Shown here: positions 26,605 to 36,057 of the stretch, one piece after another
Layout: each line of letters starts with the position of its first letter
How positions within the stretch are numbered: the stretch's first letter is position 1
DNA from: Arenimonas fontis
Lineage (GTDB): Bacteria > Pseudomonadota > Gammaproteobacteria > Xanthomonadales > Xanthomonadaceae
Length of the DNA stretch: 64,000 bases
Assembly: GCF_008386465.1 (NCBI RefSeq)
Contig: NZ_VUOD01000001.1
Location: 62,001 to 126,000 of the forward strand
Direction of reading: 5' to 3'
Program-made: the position numbers and the translations under genes
Notes under the pieces: model-generated
The model's input: only the letters and a program-made list of their open reading frames with translations
The model's database searches: none
What the model was told of the DNA's origin: nothing

Positions 26605-27753
26605 TCAGTACGCCTGGGCGACGGCCTGGGCGCCGCCGTCGGACTCGGCGGCGCCATCGGCATTGATCACTTCGACCGTCGAGCCGTCGCGAATGGCAAC
26701 CTTGCCGGCGGTGACCACCGCATCGCCTTCGCTGAGCCCGGCACGAACCTCAGCGAACTCGCCGTTGACGTAGCCCAACTGCACCGGCACCCGCACTGCC
26801 TTCTCCTCGCGCACGACAAACACGGCCGGCTCGCCTTCGTTTTCGAGCAAGGCCACCCGCGGCATGGTCAGCGCATCGTCGCGCTCGTCGTACACCACCT
26901 CGATACGACCGAACATGCCCGGCCGCAGGGTATCGCCGCCGGCGAAAGCCGCTACCACGCGGAACGTGCCGCTACCGGCGTCCACCACCGGGCTGACCCG
27001 ATCCACCCGCCCGTCGAATATCCGACCGGGGATGGCGTCCACTCTCATGCGCAGGGGCAGGCCCGGCTTGAGCGTGGCCATCTCGCGCTCGGGCACGTTC
27101 AGCACTGCCTCCAGGCGTGTGTTGTCCACGATGCGGAACACGGGCGCGTTCAGCGGAACCAGATTGCCTGCCTTGACCATGCGCTGCGCCACCACGCCGT
27201 CAAAGGGCGCGACGATGTCGGTGTAGGACAGCTCCAGGCGCGCCAACTCGTAGCTGGCGCGGGCGGACTCCAGGTCGAAACGGATCTGCTCCACCGATTC
27301 GGCACTGACCAGGCGGGAAGCGAGCAGCTCCTGGGCGCGACGGTAATTGTTCTCCAGCTTGCGTACCGTGGCCCTTGCACGCTCCATCTCGAGCCGCGGC
27401 TTCTCCGGGTCGATCCTGGCCAGCACCTGGCCGGCGCGGACCACGTCGCCCTCCTCGGCGAGTATCTGCAACACCACGCCGGAGGTCTTGGCGACCACCT
27501 GTGCCTCGGCGGGCGCCTCGAGGTTGGCAGTACCGGTGTAGCTGGCGGAGATCGGCCGGCGGGTGACCCGGGCGACCTCGACCGGAACTGCAGGGGCCTC
27601 ATCCTTTCCGGTCTCGCCGGCCTTGGCACCGCTGGCGTCGGCGGCCTGCGCATCAGGCGCGGAACCACCGCCGCAGCCCGCCAGGACCAGGCTTGCCGCG
27701 AGGGCCAGGACGGCCAAGGCATGAAGTGGGGAAGGAGCGCTGGAAGTCTTCAT
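26605..27753 (-). CDS. RND efflux periplasmic adaptor subunit (lipoprotein)
   Basis: 382-residue membrane-fusion protein linking the RND permeases to an outer-membrane channel. Signal peptide with lipobox LVLAGC near residue 26; then a biotinyl-lipoyl-like half (SGVVLQILAEEGDVVRAGQVLARID), a helical hairpin (ARATVRKLENNYRRAQELLASRLVSAE), the second lipoyl half (YTDIVAPFDGVVAQRMVKAGNLV), a beta-barrel and a membrane-proximal domain ending in EGDAVVTAGKVAIRDGSTVEV. ATG 27753 gives the expected signal peptide; the open frame upstream is not needed. First gene of the three-gene operon, divergent from two cytochrome c genes across a 217-bp gap. Confidence 0.95.
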   Translation of the reverse strand: MKTSSAPSPLHALAVLALAASLVLAGCGGGSAPDAQAADASGAKAGETGKDEAPAVPVEVARVTRRPISASYTGTANLEAPAEAQVVAKTSGVVLQILAEEGDVVRAGQVLARIDPEKPRLEMERARATVRKLENNYRRAQELLASRLVSAESVEQIRFDLESARASYELARLELSYTDIVAPFDGVVAQRMVKAGNLVPLNAPVFRIVDNTRLEAVLNVPEREMATLKPGLPLRMRVDAIPGRIFDGRVDRVSPVVDAGSGTFRVVAAFAGGDTLRPGMFGRIEVVYDERDDALTMPRVALLENEGEPAVFVVREEKAVRVPVQLGYVNGEFAEVRAGLSEGDAVVTAGKVAIRDGSTVEVINADGAAESDGGAQAVAQAY

Positions 27754-27918
27754 TGTCGCGGGCTCTGGCGGTGGTGTTTTAGTTGAATAGAACAGTACAT
27801 GGGTCTGGCCGGGGGCACATATGCCGGAAGTACGGATGACCTCCGGGGCCGAGACGTCGCGGCCGCCCGGCACCCGGCGTCCCGACGCAACCCCCTGTCT
27901 GGGCTCGGATGCTGCGGC

Positions 27919-27924
27919 TATACT
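27919..27924 (+). promoter_or_regulatory. possible -10 element of the cytochrome c operon
   Basis: TATACT, followed by TCGGG, 46 bases before the ATG at 27971. No good -35 was found at the usual distance. Confidence 0.35.
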
Positions 27925-27970
27925 TCGGGTTTACGCCCGTCCGACCCATTCTCGAGCCGGAATCCACCTG

Positions 27971-28303
27971 ATGAAGCGAATCCTGTTGCCTGCCGCCGGC
28001 CTGGCCCTTGCCATGGCCGTCCTGCCCGTTCATGCCAAGGGCGACCCCGAGAAGGGCAAGGCCCTGTTCTATACCTGCACCGGCTGCCACGGCATCGCCG
28101 ACTACAAGAACGCCTACCCCAGCTACCGGGTTCCCAAGGTCGGCGGCCAGAATGAGCAGTACCTGATCGCCGCACTGACCGCCTACCGCAACGGCGATCG
28201 CAAGCATCCGACCATGAAGGCCCAGGCGGAAAGCTTCTCCGACCAGGAAATTGCCGACATCGCTGCCTACCTGGCCAGCCTGAAGCCGGCCACGAGCAAC
28301 TGA
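27971..28303 (+). CDS. small monohaem cytochrome c
   Basis: 110 residues with a Sec signal peptide (ILLPAAGLALAMAVLPVHA) and a single CxxCH haem site (CTGCHG, about residue 35). The candidate axial Met is in HPTMKAQAESF, and the C-terminal SDQEIADIAAYLASL helix is typical of class I periplasmic cytochromes of the c4/c5/c553 type. It probably shuttles electrons to a terminal oxidase or another periplasmic acceptor. A second, related cytochrome starts 12 bases downstream, so the pair together resembles a split dihaem c4. Confidence 0.92.
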   Translation: MKRILLPAAGLALAMAVLPVHAKGDPEKGKALFYTCTGCHGIADYKNAYPSYRVPKVGGQNEQYLIAALTAYRNGDRKHPTMKAQAESFSDQEIADIAAYLASLKPATSN

Positions 28304-28315
28304 GGGCCCGACGAC

Positions 28316-28666
28316 ATGAGCATTCGCACCGTTTCCGCCCTGGCCCTGCTTGCCCTGACCCTGCCCGCCTTCGCGACCGTCCCGGCCGGCAACCCGGTGG
28401 CCGGTCAGGAAAAGTCCAAGACCTGTGCCTCCTGCCACGGCCCGACCGGCAACGAGAGCCTGGACGGCACCTACCCCAAGCTGGCCGGCCAGCATGCCGA
28501 TTACCTGGTCAAGGCCCTGCGCGACTACCGCTCCGGCGAGCGCAACAATCCGATCATGGCCGGCTTCGCGGGTGGCCTGAGCGATCAGGACATCGATGAC
28601 CTCGCCGCGTTCTACGCCAGCCAGCCCGGCGACCTGCACGATCTGAGCAAGGTCGGACAGCGCTGA
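28316..28666 (+). CDS. small monohaem cytochrome c (paralogue)
   Basis: 116 residues; signal peptide IRTVSALALLALTLPAFA, one haem motif CASCHG followed by PTGNESLDGTYPKLAGQ, possible axial Met in NPIMAGFAGGLSDQDI, and a closing DDLAAFYASQ helix. This is the pattern of one half of cytochrome c4. It lies 12 bases after the first cytochrome gene and ends just before a strong terminator, so the two form a small operon. The related sequence and spacing suggest tandem duplication. Confidence 0.93.
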   Translation: MSIRTVSALALLALTLPAFATVPAGNPVAGQEKSKTCASCHGPTGNESLDGTYPKLAGQHADYLVKALRDYRSGERNNPIMAGFAGGLSDQDIDDLAAFYASQPGDLHDLSKVGQR

Positions 28667-28691
28667 CGCCGACCTCGAAGGAACGATGACG

Positions 28692-28720
28692 GAAGGGGCC
28701 CTCAGGGCCCCTTCTTTCTT
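28692..28720 (+). terminator. intrinsic terminator after the cytochrome c pair
   Basis: 9-bp stem GAAGGGGCC / GGCCCCTTC (28692-28700 with 28706-28714), loop CTCAG, then TTTCTT. Confidence 0.88.
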
Positions 28721-28731
28721 GCCTGCACCCC

Positions 28732-29649
28732 TCAGTCCGCGGGCGGGGGCATGCGCGAAGGGCTGGCCAGTGGCTTGCGGCAGGTACCGTCGTAGATCGC
28801 CCGCAGGCGCCGCCAACGCTCCTGGCTGCCGGCTTGCACGATCTGTTCCCAGAGCAGATCGCATTGCCGGTCCTGTTCGGGGGTCAGCACATTGGGGTCG
28901 GGGTAGCGGTAGCCCTCGTCGTGCTTGACCACGCCACATGCGCCCGCCACTGCCAGCAGCGAGGCCTTGCAGACGATGGAGGTTCCGGGGCTGCCCGGTA
29001 CCGGGATCCTGACCTCGCCCGTGGTCGCTTCCACGGCGGCCTCGAGCAGGTCCGTCAACAGGTCCTTGTCGTGCGGTCGCCAGTACCGCTCGAACTCGGT
29101 TTCCCGGTATTCGATGGCGGGCGGGCGCTCCAGGAAGGCTCCGGCCTCGACCACGCCTGCCAACTTCCAGGGGAACTCCCGGTCGGCCGATTCCACCTCC
29201 GCCAGCTGGTCCTTGACCTCGTCGGGCAGGTGTAGGGAGCCATCGGCTTCGAACAGGCGGAGGCTTCCGGGCGGCGGCGCTTCGGCGCCCCCTGTGGTCG
29301 CCGGCGGTTCTGCCCGGACCTGACGTGGGCGGCGCCCCGCCTTTGGCGCCGGCGATGTGACCGGAACAGGCGCCTGCTTCGTGGGCGGCGGCGGCGAAGG
29401 TACCGGCTCGGGACTGACGAACTCGAGAACTGTCACCCGCGCTTGGGCCAGTGACTCGTCCGCGCGACTGCCCAGCACCATCGCGACGATGGCCAGGCCA
29501 TGACCCAGAGCCAGCAACAGGAACAGCACCACCCGCTGCCTGCGGCCAAGCACGGGCGGCTCCGCCCAGGATCGGCCCGGCCGGCGGCCTTGCCATTCGG
29601 AAAGGACCAGCGCTGGGTCCTGCAGCGGTTCTTCCGACCTCACCTGCAC
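28732..29649 (-). CDS. membrane-anchored protein with TonB-like N-terminal organisation, unknown function
   Basis: 305 residues. A basic cytosolic N-terminus is followed by one membrane helix (VVLFLLLALGHGLAIVAMVLG, about 40-60), a proline-rich spacer (PEPVPSPPPPTKQ, KAGRRP), and a periplasmic C-terminal domain with four cysteines (SIVCKASLL, GACGVV, RQCDLLW, DGTCRKP) that may form disulfides. The helix-plus-proline arrangement recalls TonB, but the C-terminal domain does not match the TonB fold. Start is a GTG at 29649 (or in-frame GTG 29643, with AGGGA at better spacing). It is downstream of nfuA on the same strand; I do not recognise a function. Confidence 0.7.
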   Translation of the reverse strand: MQVRSEEPLQDPALVLSEWQGRRPGRSWAEPPVLGRRQRVVLFLLLALGHGLAIVAMVLGSRADESLAQARVTVLEFVSPEPVPSPPPPTKQAPVPVTSPAPKAGRRPRQVRAEPPATTGGAEAPPPGSLRLFEADGSLHLPDEVKDQLAEVESADREFPWKLAGVVEAGAFLERPPAIEYRETEFERYWRPHDKDLLTDLLEAAVEATTGEVRIPVPGSPGTSIVCKASLLAVAGACGVVKHDEGYRYPDPNVLTPEQDRQCDLLWEQIVQAGSQERWRRLRAIYDGTCRKPLASPSRMPPPAD

Positions 29650-29732
29650 CCGATCCCTGGGAAAGACCGCGAGAGCCTAACCAGCGACCCCGATAAGGAA
29701 GGGTTAAACCGGCCAGACGCCCCGATCGGCGT

Positions 29733-30320
29733 TCAGCCCCGGGAAATGTACGGGTCGGTGCCTGAGTCGTGATCGGTGACGTCGCGCACCTCGCGCACCT
29801 CCGGCAGGCGCGCGCGCAGTGTCTTCTCGATGCCCTGCTTCAGGGTCACGTCGGCCATGCCGCAGCCGTGGCAACCGCCGCCGAAGCGCAGCCAGACGAC
29901 CCCGTCGGCATCCACCGCCTCCAGCGAAACACGCCCCCGGTGTGCCGCCAGTTGCGGGTTGATCTCGCTGTCCAGCAGCCAACGCACGCGCTCGACCAGC
30001 GAGGCGCCCTCGCCCGGCGCCTGGCCCTTGATGCGCGGTGCCCGGATGGTCAACTGGCCACCGGTGGCGTTCTGCACGAAGTCGATCTCGGCGGCATCCA
30101 GGTACGGCACGCTGGGCCCGTCCACGTAGAGGACGAAACCCGCGCACTCCACCGCCCACTCCTGGCCATCCAGGTCAGAGGCTTCGCAGAACTCCAGCCG
30201 CGCGTCGGCGGCCGGCGTGCCTGGATTGACGGCGGAGAGGCGGATGCCCACGGCATCGCCGCCCTGCTGCTCGAGCAGGCGGCGGAAATAGCCCTGGGCG
30301 CTTTCGGAGATGCTGATCAT
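29733..30320 (-). CDS. nfuA: Fe-S cluster biogenesis protein NfuA
   Basis: 195-residue carrier that delivers a 4Fe-4S cluster to apoproteins, important under oxidative or iron stress. N-terminal degenerate A-type (HesB-like) domain, [16 protein letters not shown] to about residue 100; C-terminal Nfu domain with the cluster-binding pair Cys150-His-Gly-Cys153 in [37 protein letters not shown] is family-typical. A second in-frame ATG three codons upstream (30329) is possible; neither has a clear ribosome site. Divergent from phhB. Confidence 0.97.
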   Translation of the reverse strand: MISISESAQGYFRRLLEQQGGDAVGIRLSAVNPGTPAADARLEFCEASDLDGQEWAVECAGFVLYVDGPSVPYLDAAEIDFVQNATGGQLTIRAPRIKGQAPGEGASLVERVRWLLDSEINPQLAAHRGRVSLEAVDADGVVWLRFGGGCHGCGMADVTLKQGIEKTLRARLPEVREVRDVTDHDSGTDPYISRG

Positions 30321-30344
30321 GGCGCGCATTGTACGGCCGGCGCC

Positions 30345-30350
30345 TATACT
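30345..30350 (+). promoter_or_regulatory. possible -10 element of phhB
   Basis: TATACT followed by TCGTGGG, 28 bases before the phhB ATG. It shares the ATACTTCG core with the cytochrome c upstream region and with 36010-36017. No convincing -35. Confidence 0.35.
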
Positions 30351-30377
30351 TCGTGGGCTTCCAGGGAGAACGCTGTC

Positions 30378-30719
30378 ATGACCACGATCAATGAACTCGC
30401 GCAGCAGCGCTGCCAGCCCCTGAAGGGCCCGGAACACCGCCTGTCCGACGCGCAGCTGCGCGAGGGGCTGGCCGCCCTGCCCGGCTGGGAGGTCATCGGG
30501 AACGGTGCCGCCATCGGCAAGACCTTCCGCTTCCCGGACTACCACCGGACCATGGCCTTCGTGAACGCCCTGGCCTGGGTGGCGCACCGGGAAGACCACC
30601 ACCCCGACCTCGGTGTGCACTACGACCGGGTGGTAGTGCGCTACTCGACCCACGATGTCGGCGGGCCCAGCCGCAACGATCTGATCTGCGCCGCCAAGGC
30701 CGAACTGCTGCTGGCCTGA
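30378..30719 (+). CDS. phhB: 4a-hydroxytetrahydrobiopterin dehydratase (pterin-4a-carbinolamine dehydratase)
   Basis: 113-residue enzyme that regenerates the pterin cofactor of aromatic amino acid hydroxylases (phenylalanine hydroxylase); it also appears in bacteria lacking that enzyme. It carries [22 protein letters not shown], then the active-site block [27 protein letters not shown] with the three histidines. GGGAG about nine bases before the ATG supports the start. phhA is not in the window. Convergent with rluC. Confidence 0.96.
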   Translation: MTTINELAQQRCQPLKGPEHRLSDAQLREGLAALPGWEVIGNGAAIGKTFRFPDYHRTMAFVNALAWVAHREDHHPDLGVHYDRVVVRYSTHDVGGPSRNDLICAAKAELLLA

Positions 30720-30729
30720 GGCCGACCGC

Positions 30730-31689
30730 TCAGCCCAGGCGGTCCAGCACCGCCGTCAGCTCGGGCGGCAGCGGCGCGTTGATCAGGTAGGGCCGCTTGC
30801 CACCCTCCAGGGCGAACTCGATCGAGGCCGCGTGCAGGAACAGCCGGCGCAGGCCGGCCTGTTCGGCCAGGCGCTTGTTCGCCTCGCGGTCGCCGTACTT
30901 GCTGTCGCCGGCCACCGGATGCCCCAGGTGGGCGGCATGTACGCGGATCTGATGCGTACGCCCGGTCTCTATGAGCACTTCGCAGAAGCTATGCCCGCCG
31001 CGGCGTTCGAGCACAGTGAAATGGCTGCGCGAGGGCTTGCCGGCCGGATCCACCCGTACCATGCGTTCGCCGCCCTGCAGCACCGACTTGCGCAGCGGCG
31101 CGTCCACCGTCGTCCGCCCCTGCGGCAGGCGGCCGACCAGCAGGGCCAGGTAACGTTTGCCAGGCCCGTCCTCGTCGTCGTCGCCGCGCATCAAGGCCTG
31201 CAGTTCCAGCAAGGCCGAACGACGCTTGGCCACCAGCAAGACGCCCGACGTATCGCGATCCAGGCGATGCACCAGTTCCAGCCGCTCGCCCGGTCGCAGC
31301 GCACGCAGCGCTTCGATGGCACCAACCCGTACGCCGCTGCCGCCATGGGCGGCCAGGCCGCTGGGCTTGTTCAGCGCCAGCAGCCAGCGGTCCTCGAAGA
31401 GGATCTGCCCGGCCAGGCTGTCCAGCAGCGCCTTTGGCGGCGGTGCCTGCTCCCCGGCCTCGACCAGGCGCACCGGCGGTATGCGCACTTCGTCGCCGCC
31501 CGCCAGCCGGCTGTCGGCCTTGGCCCGCCTGCCGTTGATCCGCACCTGACCACTGCGCACCAGCTTGTAGACCAGGCTGCGCGGCGCACCCTTGAGCTGC
31601 AGCAACAGGAAGTTGTCCAGGCGCTGGCCGTCCCGGTCCTCGGGCACCCGAACGAGTCTCACGCCGTTGGAGACATCATTTGCCGCCAT
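30730..31689 (-). CDS. rluC: 23S rRNA pseudouridine synthase RluC
   Basis: Makes pseudouridines in 23S rRNA (positions 955, 2504 and 2580 in the Escherichia coli enzyme). 319 residues: N-terminal S4 RNA-binding domain ([31 protein letters not shown]), then the RluA-type catalytic domain with [15 protein letters not shown] (catalytic Asp) and [29 protein letters not shown] 31689 has GGAAG upstream. It is head-to-head with rne, the same arrangement as in many gammaproteobacteria. Confidence 0.97.
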   Translation of the reverse strand: MAANDVSNGVRLVRVPEDRDGQRLDNFLLLQLKGAPRSLVYKLVRSGQVRINGRRAKADSRLAGGDEVRIPPVRLVEAGEQAPPPKALLDSLAGQILFEDRWLLALNKPSGLAAHGGSGVRVGAIEALRALRPGERLELVHRLDRDTSGVLLVAKRRSALLELQALMRGDDDEDGPGKRYLALLVGRLPQGRTTVDAPLRKSVLQGGERMVRVDPAGKPSRSHFTVLERRGGHSFCEVLIETGRTHQIRVHAAHLGHPVAGDSKYGDREANKRLAEQAGLRRLFLHAASIEFALEGGKRPYLINAPLPPELTAVLDRLG

Positions 31690-31709
31690 GGGGCTTCCGC
31701 CTATACAAT
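31680..31709 (+). promoter_or_regulatory. probable rne promoter
   Basis: TTGCCG (31680-31685), 18-base spacer, TACAAT (31704-31709; the sequence reads TATACAAT). It would start transcription near 31716 and give a leader of about 340 nt. It overlaps the first codons of the divergent rluC. Confidence 0.5.
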
Positions 31710-32053
31710 CGCTTCGCGAGATAACGTCCTGATTTCGCAGGGCTGCAGGCCGAAACCCGCCCCTGGCGAATCCCGAGGAACCGCTACCACACCCCACGGG
31801 GGTGACCATGTTAGCCGGTGCCGGAGGCGGACGGATATTGCCGTGGCCCCCGAGGGTCGCGAACACCGGGGCCGCCAGGCGGGTCCCGGGCCCCACCGGA
31901 CACAGAAAACGTAGCGCTCCCGCGGGTACGCCCGAGGTACCGAAGCGCTGGAAGTTCCTCCCGGGTCCGGGCGCGCCAGGCGCCCCGGACCGGCTGTATC
32001 GGGCGCGGACCCCGGCGTTCCTCGCGGTTAGAGCGCGTGAGGAATCCAAGACA
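31710..32053 (+). ncRNA. long structured rne 5' leader (no gene seen)
   Basis: About 344 bases without a convincing gene before the rne start. It contains several GC-rich stem-loops: GGGGCC (31868-31873) with GGCCCC (31889-31894), and a strong hairpin at 31965-31990 (GTCCGGGCGC with GCGCCCCGGAC, one bulge, loop GCCAG). The end carries GAGGAA before ATG 32054. In Escherichia coli the long rne leader mediates feedback control by RNase E cleavage; the same role is inferred here from length and structure, not sequence identity. Confidence 0.55.
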
Positions 32054-35000
32054 ATGAAGCGCATGCTGATCAATGCCACGCAGGCCGAAGAACTGCGCGT
32101 GGCGATCGTCGATGGCCAGCACCTGTACGACATCGACATCGAGCAGCCCTCGAAGGAACAGAAGAAGTCCAACATCTACAAGGGCCGCATCGTTCGCCTT
32201 GAGCCCTCGCTGGAGGCGGCATTCGTCGATTACGGCGGCGACAGGCACGGCTTCCTGCCGCTGAAGGAGATCTCCCGCGACTACTTCGTCCCCGGCGTCG
32301 ACCCGAACAAGGCCGGGCTGAAGGAGTTCCTGCGCGAAGGCCAGGAGGTGGTGGTCCAGGTCGATAAGGAGGAGCGTGGCAACAAGGGCGCCGCCCTGAC
32401 CACTTTCATCTCCCTGGCCGGCCGCTACATGGTGCTGATGCCGAACTCGCCCAGCGCCGGCGGCGTCTCCCGCCGGATCGAGGGCGAGGACCGCCAGGCC
32501 CTGAAGGAGGCCCTGGACAAGCTGCAGATCCCCGACGACATGGGGGTGATCATCCGCACTGCCGGCGTCGGACGCGACGCCGAGGAGCTGCAGTGGGACC
32601 TGGACTACCTGCTGCAGGTCTGGAAGGCGATCACCGACGCGGCCCTGTCCAAGCCCGCCCCTTTCCTGATCTATCAGGAATCGCGGCTGATCGTCCGTGC
32701 CCTGCGCGACTACCTGCGCGCCGACATCGGCGAAATCCTCGTCGACACCAAAGAGATGTACGAGGAAGCGCGCGACTTCATGCAGTCGGTGATGCCGCAG
32801 AACCTGCGCAAGCTGAAGTTCTACGAGGATCCGACCCCGCTGTTCAACCGTTACCAGATCGAATCGCAGATCGAGGCGGCATACGAGCGCCAGGTGCGCC
32901 TGCCCTCCGGCGGCTCGATAGTGGTGGACCAGACCGAGGCCCTGACCGCCATCGACGTCAACTCGGCCCGCGCCACCAAAGGCGGCGACATCGAGGAAAC
33001 CGCGCTCAACACCAACCTCGAGGCTGCCGATGAGGTGGCCCGGCAAATGCGCCTGCGCGACCTCGGCGGCCTGGTGGTGATCGACTTCATCGACATGGGC
33101 TCCGGCAAGCACCAGCGCATGGTCGAGGAACGCCTGCAGCAGGCCCTCAAGCATGACCGGGCCCGCGTGCAGATCGGCCGGATCTCCCGCTTCGGCCTGC
33201 TGGAGATGTCGCGCCAGCGCCTGCGCCCCAGCCTGGGCGAGTCCAGCCAGGTCGTCTGCCCGCGCTGCGAGGGCCATGGCCGCATGCGCAGTGTCGAATC
33301 GCTGTCACTGTCCATCCTGCGCTTGGCCGAAGAGCACGCCATGAAGGAGAACACCGGCCAGGTGCTGGTGCAGGCGCCGCCGGAGATCGCCAACTTCCTG
33401 CTCAACGAGAAGCGCCGCGCCCTGGTCGAGATCGAGACCCGGCACGACGCGCCGGTGGTGGTAGTGGCCGATGATCAGCTCGAGACCCCGCACTTCAACA
33501 TCACCCGGGTGCGGGAGAACGAGCTGGGCGAGGAAACCGGCAAGCCCAGCTACCAGCGCACCACACCGCGCAAGCTGGCTGTGCATGCGCTGACCCGCGC
33601 CCACATCAATGTGCCCGAACTGCCGGCAGTGACCGCCGTGCGCCCGGCCATGCCGGCTCCGGTACGCGAGGAGCCGGAGACGGCATCGGCGCCCGCGGTC
33701 GCCGCTCCCGCCCCGGCACCCATGCAGCCACGCGGCTTTTTCGCCCGCCTCAAGGCCCTGTTCCTGGGCGACGAGGCGGTTGCGGCCACGGCAACCTCCG
33801 CCCCGGCCCGGACCGAGCGCAATGGTGACGGCAACGGCAGTCGGCGCGACCGCAACCGTCGCGACCGCGGTCGTGGCAGGGGCGGCGCGCAGCAGCCGCA
33901 GCAGCCGCAGCAGGCGCAGCAGCAGCGTCAGGGCAAGCCGGAGCGCAGCGAGGAGCCGCGTCGCCAGGACGAAGGGCGACGCCAGGAAGCGCAACTGCGT
34001 CGGGAAGAGCAACAGAAGAAGGATGCCGAACGCCGCGAGCAGCAGCGCCTGGAGAACCAGAGGCGCGAGCAGGAGCGCCGCGAGGCCCGGGCCGCCCGCC
34101 AGGCCGCCGCTGCCGCCGCCGCGGCGGCCTCCGAGGCAGATGCCGAGGCCGGCATGACCGAAGCCGTGCAGGCCCAGGTAGAGGCTGCGGCTGGCGCCGA
34201 TCAGGCGACCACCGCAGGCACCGAGGCCGCCGCTGGCGAGGGCGGTGGCCGTCGCCGCCGCGGTCGTCGGGGAGGACGTCGCCGCCGGCGCCAGGCCGCC
34301 GCCTCGGGAGCCCCGGAACAGGCCAACGGGACGTCCGCCGAGCAACGGTCGGACGCGGAAGACGAAGAACCGGGCGCAGACGACGACGCCGACAAGATCG
34401 CCGCCGGGGCGGTCCGGACGACCGCGCCGGTAGCGTCGGTGGAGTCCGATTTCGACGATATCGAACCGGTGCATGCCGCCGCCCCGTCCGACACCCTCCT
34501 GCCGACGCGGCCCGCTCAGGAGGAGCCTACCGGCACCCAGGCGGCCGCTCGGAAGCCGGCTGAGAACGCCCCGGCTGAAGTGACGGCCGCCGCGGCAACG
34601 GCGGAACCGAGCGCGGACATGGCAAGCGCGGAAAGCGAGACCGCAGAAATCCCGGCTGCGCGAGAAGCGACTGCAGAGATCCCGACCGGCAGGTCTCCGG
34701 TTGCGAACGTGCCGGTCGCGAACGGGCCGGTTGCGGAGGCGCCCACTGCACCGGCGGCCGTGGCTGCGGAAGCGGTCGCGGTGGAAGCGCCGGCTCCGGA
34801 CGCTGCGCCTGCCGTGGAGATTTCGGCTTCGGAAGCCGAAGCTCCGACTTCAGCGGACGCCGCACCTCCGCGACAACCGGTCCCGGTCCAGCCCGTGCCG
34901 GCCCAGCCCGCCCCGGCTCAGCTGGGTCCGATCCAGCCCAGCCTGATCCCTCCCGAGCCGGCCACGCATGCCCCGGAGCAGGCAACTGTCGTCGTGCCGG

Positions 35001-35170
35001 ACCCTGCTTCGGCGCCCCCGCCCGAGGCGGCGTCTGCCGAAGAGGCAGGAGCCGACATCGCCGGCCCCGAACCGGCGGGCACCGCGGTGACGCCTGCAAC
35101 GCCGGTGGCGCCGGCCCAGTGGGCGCTGGAGGAACCGGATTCCCGGACCGGCAAGACCGGAGGCGCCTGA
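32054..35170 (+). CDS. rne: ribonuclease E
   Basis: Essential endoribonuclease of mRNA decay and rRNA/tRNA processing and scaffold of the degradosome. 1038 residues. N-terminal catalytic half: [23 protein letters not shown]1 domain ([21 protein letters not shown]), 5'-sensor and DNase I-like region with the Mg ligands in LTAIDVNSA and VVIDFIDMG, and the Zn-link [11 protein letters not shown]. The C-terminal half (from about residue 545) is low-complexity: an amphipathic [12 protein letters not shown] segment that may bind the membrane, Arg/Gln-rich RNA-binding stretches and a long Ala/Pro/Glu-rich tail. The ATG was chosen to match the family N-terminus; the frame is open about 250 bases further upstream. 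Confidence 0.97.
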   Translation: MKRMLINATQAEELRVAIVDGQHLYDIDIEQPSKEQKKSNIYKGRIVRLEPSLEAAFVDYGGDRHGFLPLKEISRDYFVPGVDPNKAGLKEFLREGQEVVVQVDKEERGNKGAALTTFISLAGRYMVLMPNSPSAGGVSRRIEGEDRQALKEALDKLQIPDDMGVIIRTAGVGRDAEELQWDLDYLLQVWKAITDAALSKPAPFLIYQESRLIVRALRDYLRADIGEILVDTKEMYEEARDFMQSVMPQNLRKLKFYEDPTPLFNRYQIESQIEAAYERQVRLPSGGSIVVDQTEALTAIDVNSARATKGGDIEETALNTNLEAADEVARQMRLRDLGGLVVIDFIDMGSGKHQRMVEERLQQALKHDRARVQIGRISRFGLLEMSRQRLRPSLGESSQVVCPRCEGHGRMRSVESLSLSILRLAEEHAMKENTGQVLVQAPPEIANFLLNEKRRALVEIETRHDAPVVVVADDQLETPHFNITRVRENELGEETGKPSYQRTTPRKLAVHALTRAHINVPELPAVTAVRPAMPAPVREEPETASAPAVAAPAPAPMQPRGFFARLKALFLGDEAVAATATSAPARTERNGDGNGSRRDRNRRDRGRGRGGAQQPQQPQQAQQQRQGKPERSEEPRRQDEGRRQEAQLRREEQQKKDAERREQQRLENQRREQERREARAARQAAAAAAAAASEADAEAGMTEAVQAQVEAAAGADQATTAGTEAAAGEGGGRRRRGRRGGRRRRRQAAASGAPEQANGTSAEQRSDAEDEEPGADDDADKIAAGAVRTTAPVASVESDFDDIEPVHAAAPSDTLLPTRPAQEEPTGTQAAARKPAENAPAEVTAAAATAEPSADMASAESETAEIPAAREATAEIPTGRSPVANVPVANGPVAEAPTAPAAVAAEAVAVEAPAPDAAPAVEISASEAEAPTSADAAPPRQPVPVQPVPAQPAPAQLGPIQPSLIPPEPATHAPEQATVVVPDPASAPPPEAASAEEAGADIAGPEPAGTAVTPATPVAPAQWALEEPDSRTGKTGGA

Positions 35171-35236
35171 GCGTCTCCGCCTGACCTCCCAGGACGCAGC
35201 GGCTGACGCCGCCGGCGCCCTGGGGCGGGCGTTCGG

Positions 35237-35881
35237 TCAGAGCGAATAGGCCGGATCGGACAGGCCGTGCTGGGCCGCCAGTCGCGCCAGTGCGATCGCG
35301 TCGCGGATACCCAGCTTGTCGTACAGGCGGTACTTGTGCGTGGCGACGGTCTTGCCACTCAGACTCAGCCGGCGACCGATCTCCTCCATGCGCATGCCGG
35401 TGCAAAGCATGCGTGCCACCTCCAGTTCGCGCGGTGACAGCTTGTCGAAGGGCGATTCCGGCCCCCTGAGGCCGGAGAAGGCCAGATGCTGGGCAACCTG
35501 GCTGGCCAGGTAGCGGCGGCCACGCGCCACCTCGCGGATGGCGCGCAGCAGTTCCTCGGCATCGCAGGCTTTGCCGACGTAACCGCAGGCACCGGCCTCG
35601 ATCAGCCGCCGCGGCATCGGCCCGTCCTCCTGGATGGACACGACGACGACCCGGGTCTCCAGGGCCGAGCGGACAATCCGCTCGGTCACGTCCAGGCCGC
35701 TGATGCCCGGCAGATGCAGATCGCACAGCAGCACGTCGGGCTTGAGCCGGCGCAACTGCGGCAGCGCCTCCTCCCCGGTCGCCGCCTCGCCCACCACCTC
35801 CATGTCGCGCTCGCCGGACAGGATCAGGCGGTACCCCGTCCGCACCAGCGCATGGTCGTCCACTATGAACACTCGGATCAT
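35237..35881 (-). CDS. GacA/UvrY-like response regulator (NarL family)
   Basis: 214 residues: receiver domain with phospho-acceptor Asp in DVLLCDLHLPGISG (about Asp54) and Lys in GYVGKACD, then a LuxR-type helix-turn-helix (LSPRELEVARMLCTGMRMEEIGRRLSLSGKTVATHKYRLYDKLGI). The layout and the ATHKYRLYDKLGI ending resemble GacA/UvrY, which in gammaproteobacteria turn on the small RNAs that titrate CsrA/RsmA. No cognate BarA/GacS kinase is adjacent. E. coli uvrY sits next to uvrC, which is not seen here. Divergent from a membrane protein gene, with a GacA-box-like dyad between them. Confidence 0.88.
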   Translation of the reverse strand: MIRVFIVDDHALVRTGYRLILSGERDMEVVGEAATGEEALPQLRRLKPDVLLCDLHLPGISGLDVTERIVRSALETRVVVVSIQEDGPMPRRLIEAGACGYVGKACDAEELLRAIREVARGRRYLASQVAQHLAFSGLRGPESPFDKLSPRELEVARMLCTGMRMEEIGRRLSLSGKTVATHKYRLYDKLGIRDAIALARLAAQHGLSDPAYSL

Positions 35882-35969
35882 CGCGCTCCCCTCGCGTGCC
35901 GTTCCGGCTTGCGGAAGAAACTAGTGGAAGCCCGGCAGCGACGGCAAGCCGTGTTTCCGCGCCGACCGT

Positions 35970-35987
35970 GGTAGTCGTTTTCCTACA
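35970..35987. promoter_or_regulatory. GacA-box-like dyad
   Basis: GGTAG - 8 bases - CTACA on the plus strand, i.e. TGTAG - 8 - CTACC on the other. The spacing equals that of the GacA upstream activating site (TGTAA - 8 - TTACA), with three outer/inner mismatches. It lies between the GacA-like gene and its divergent neighbour. Speculative. Confidence 0.3.
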
Positions 35988-36057
35988 TTCCGGCCCGAGC
36001 GCTCCCGGCATACTTCGCAAAGCTCGTACCCGTGTACGGAAAAGCGCGCAGGTCGCC

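Noticed and set aside
23783-26773. A 996-codon open frame antisense to the RND permease
   Set aside because: Rich in Arg, Gln and His without any family signature; a GC-codon shadow.
31802-32053. Extending rne upstream by about 84 codons
   Set aside because: The conserved N-terminus [10 protein letters not shown] starts at 32054 and the upstream part reads as low-information Gly/Pro/Arg-rich sequence within the structured leader.
33700-35150. Repeated Ala/Pro/Glu- and Arg/Gln-rich stretches as a tandem repeat element
   Set aside because: They are the natural low-complexity C-terminal scaffold of RNase E and show no regular DNA period.
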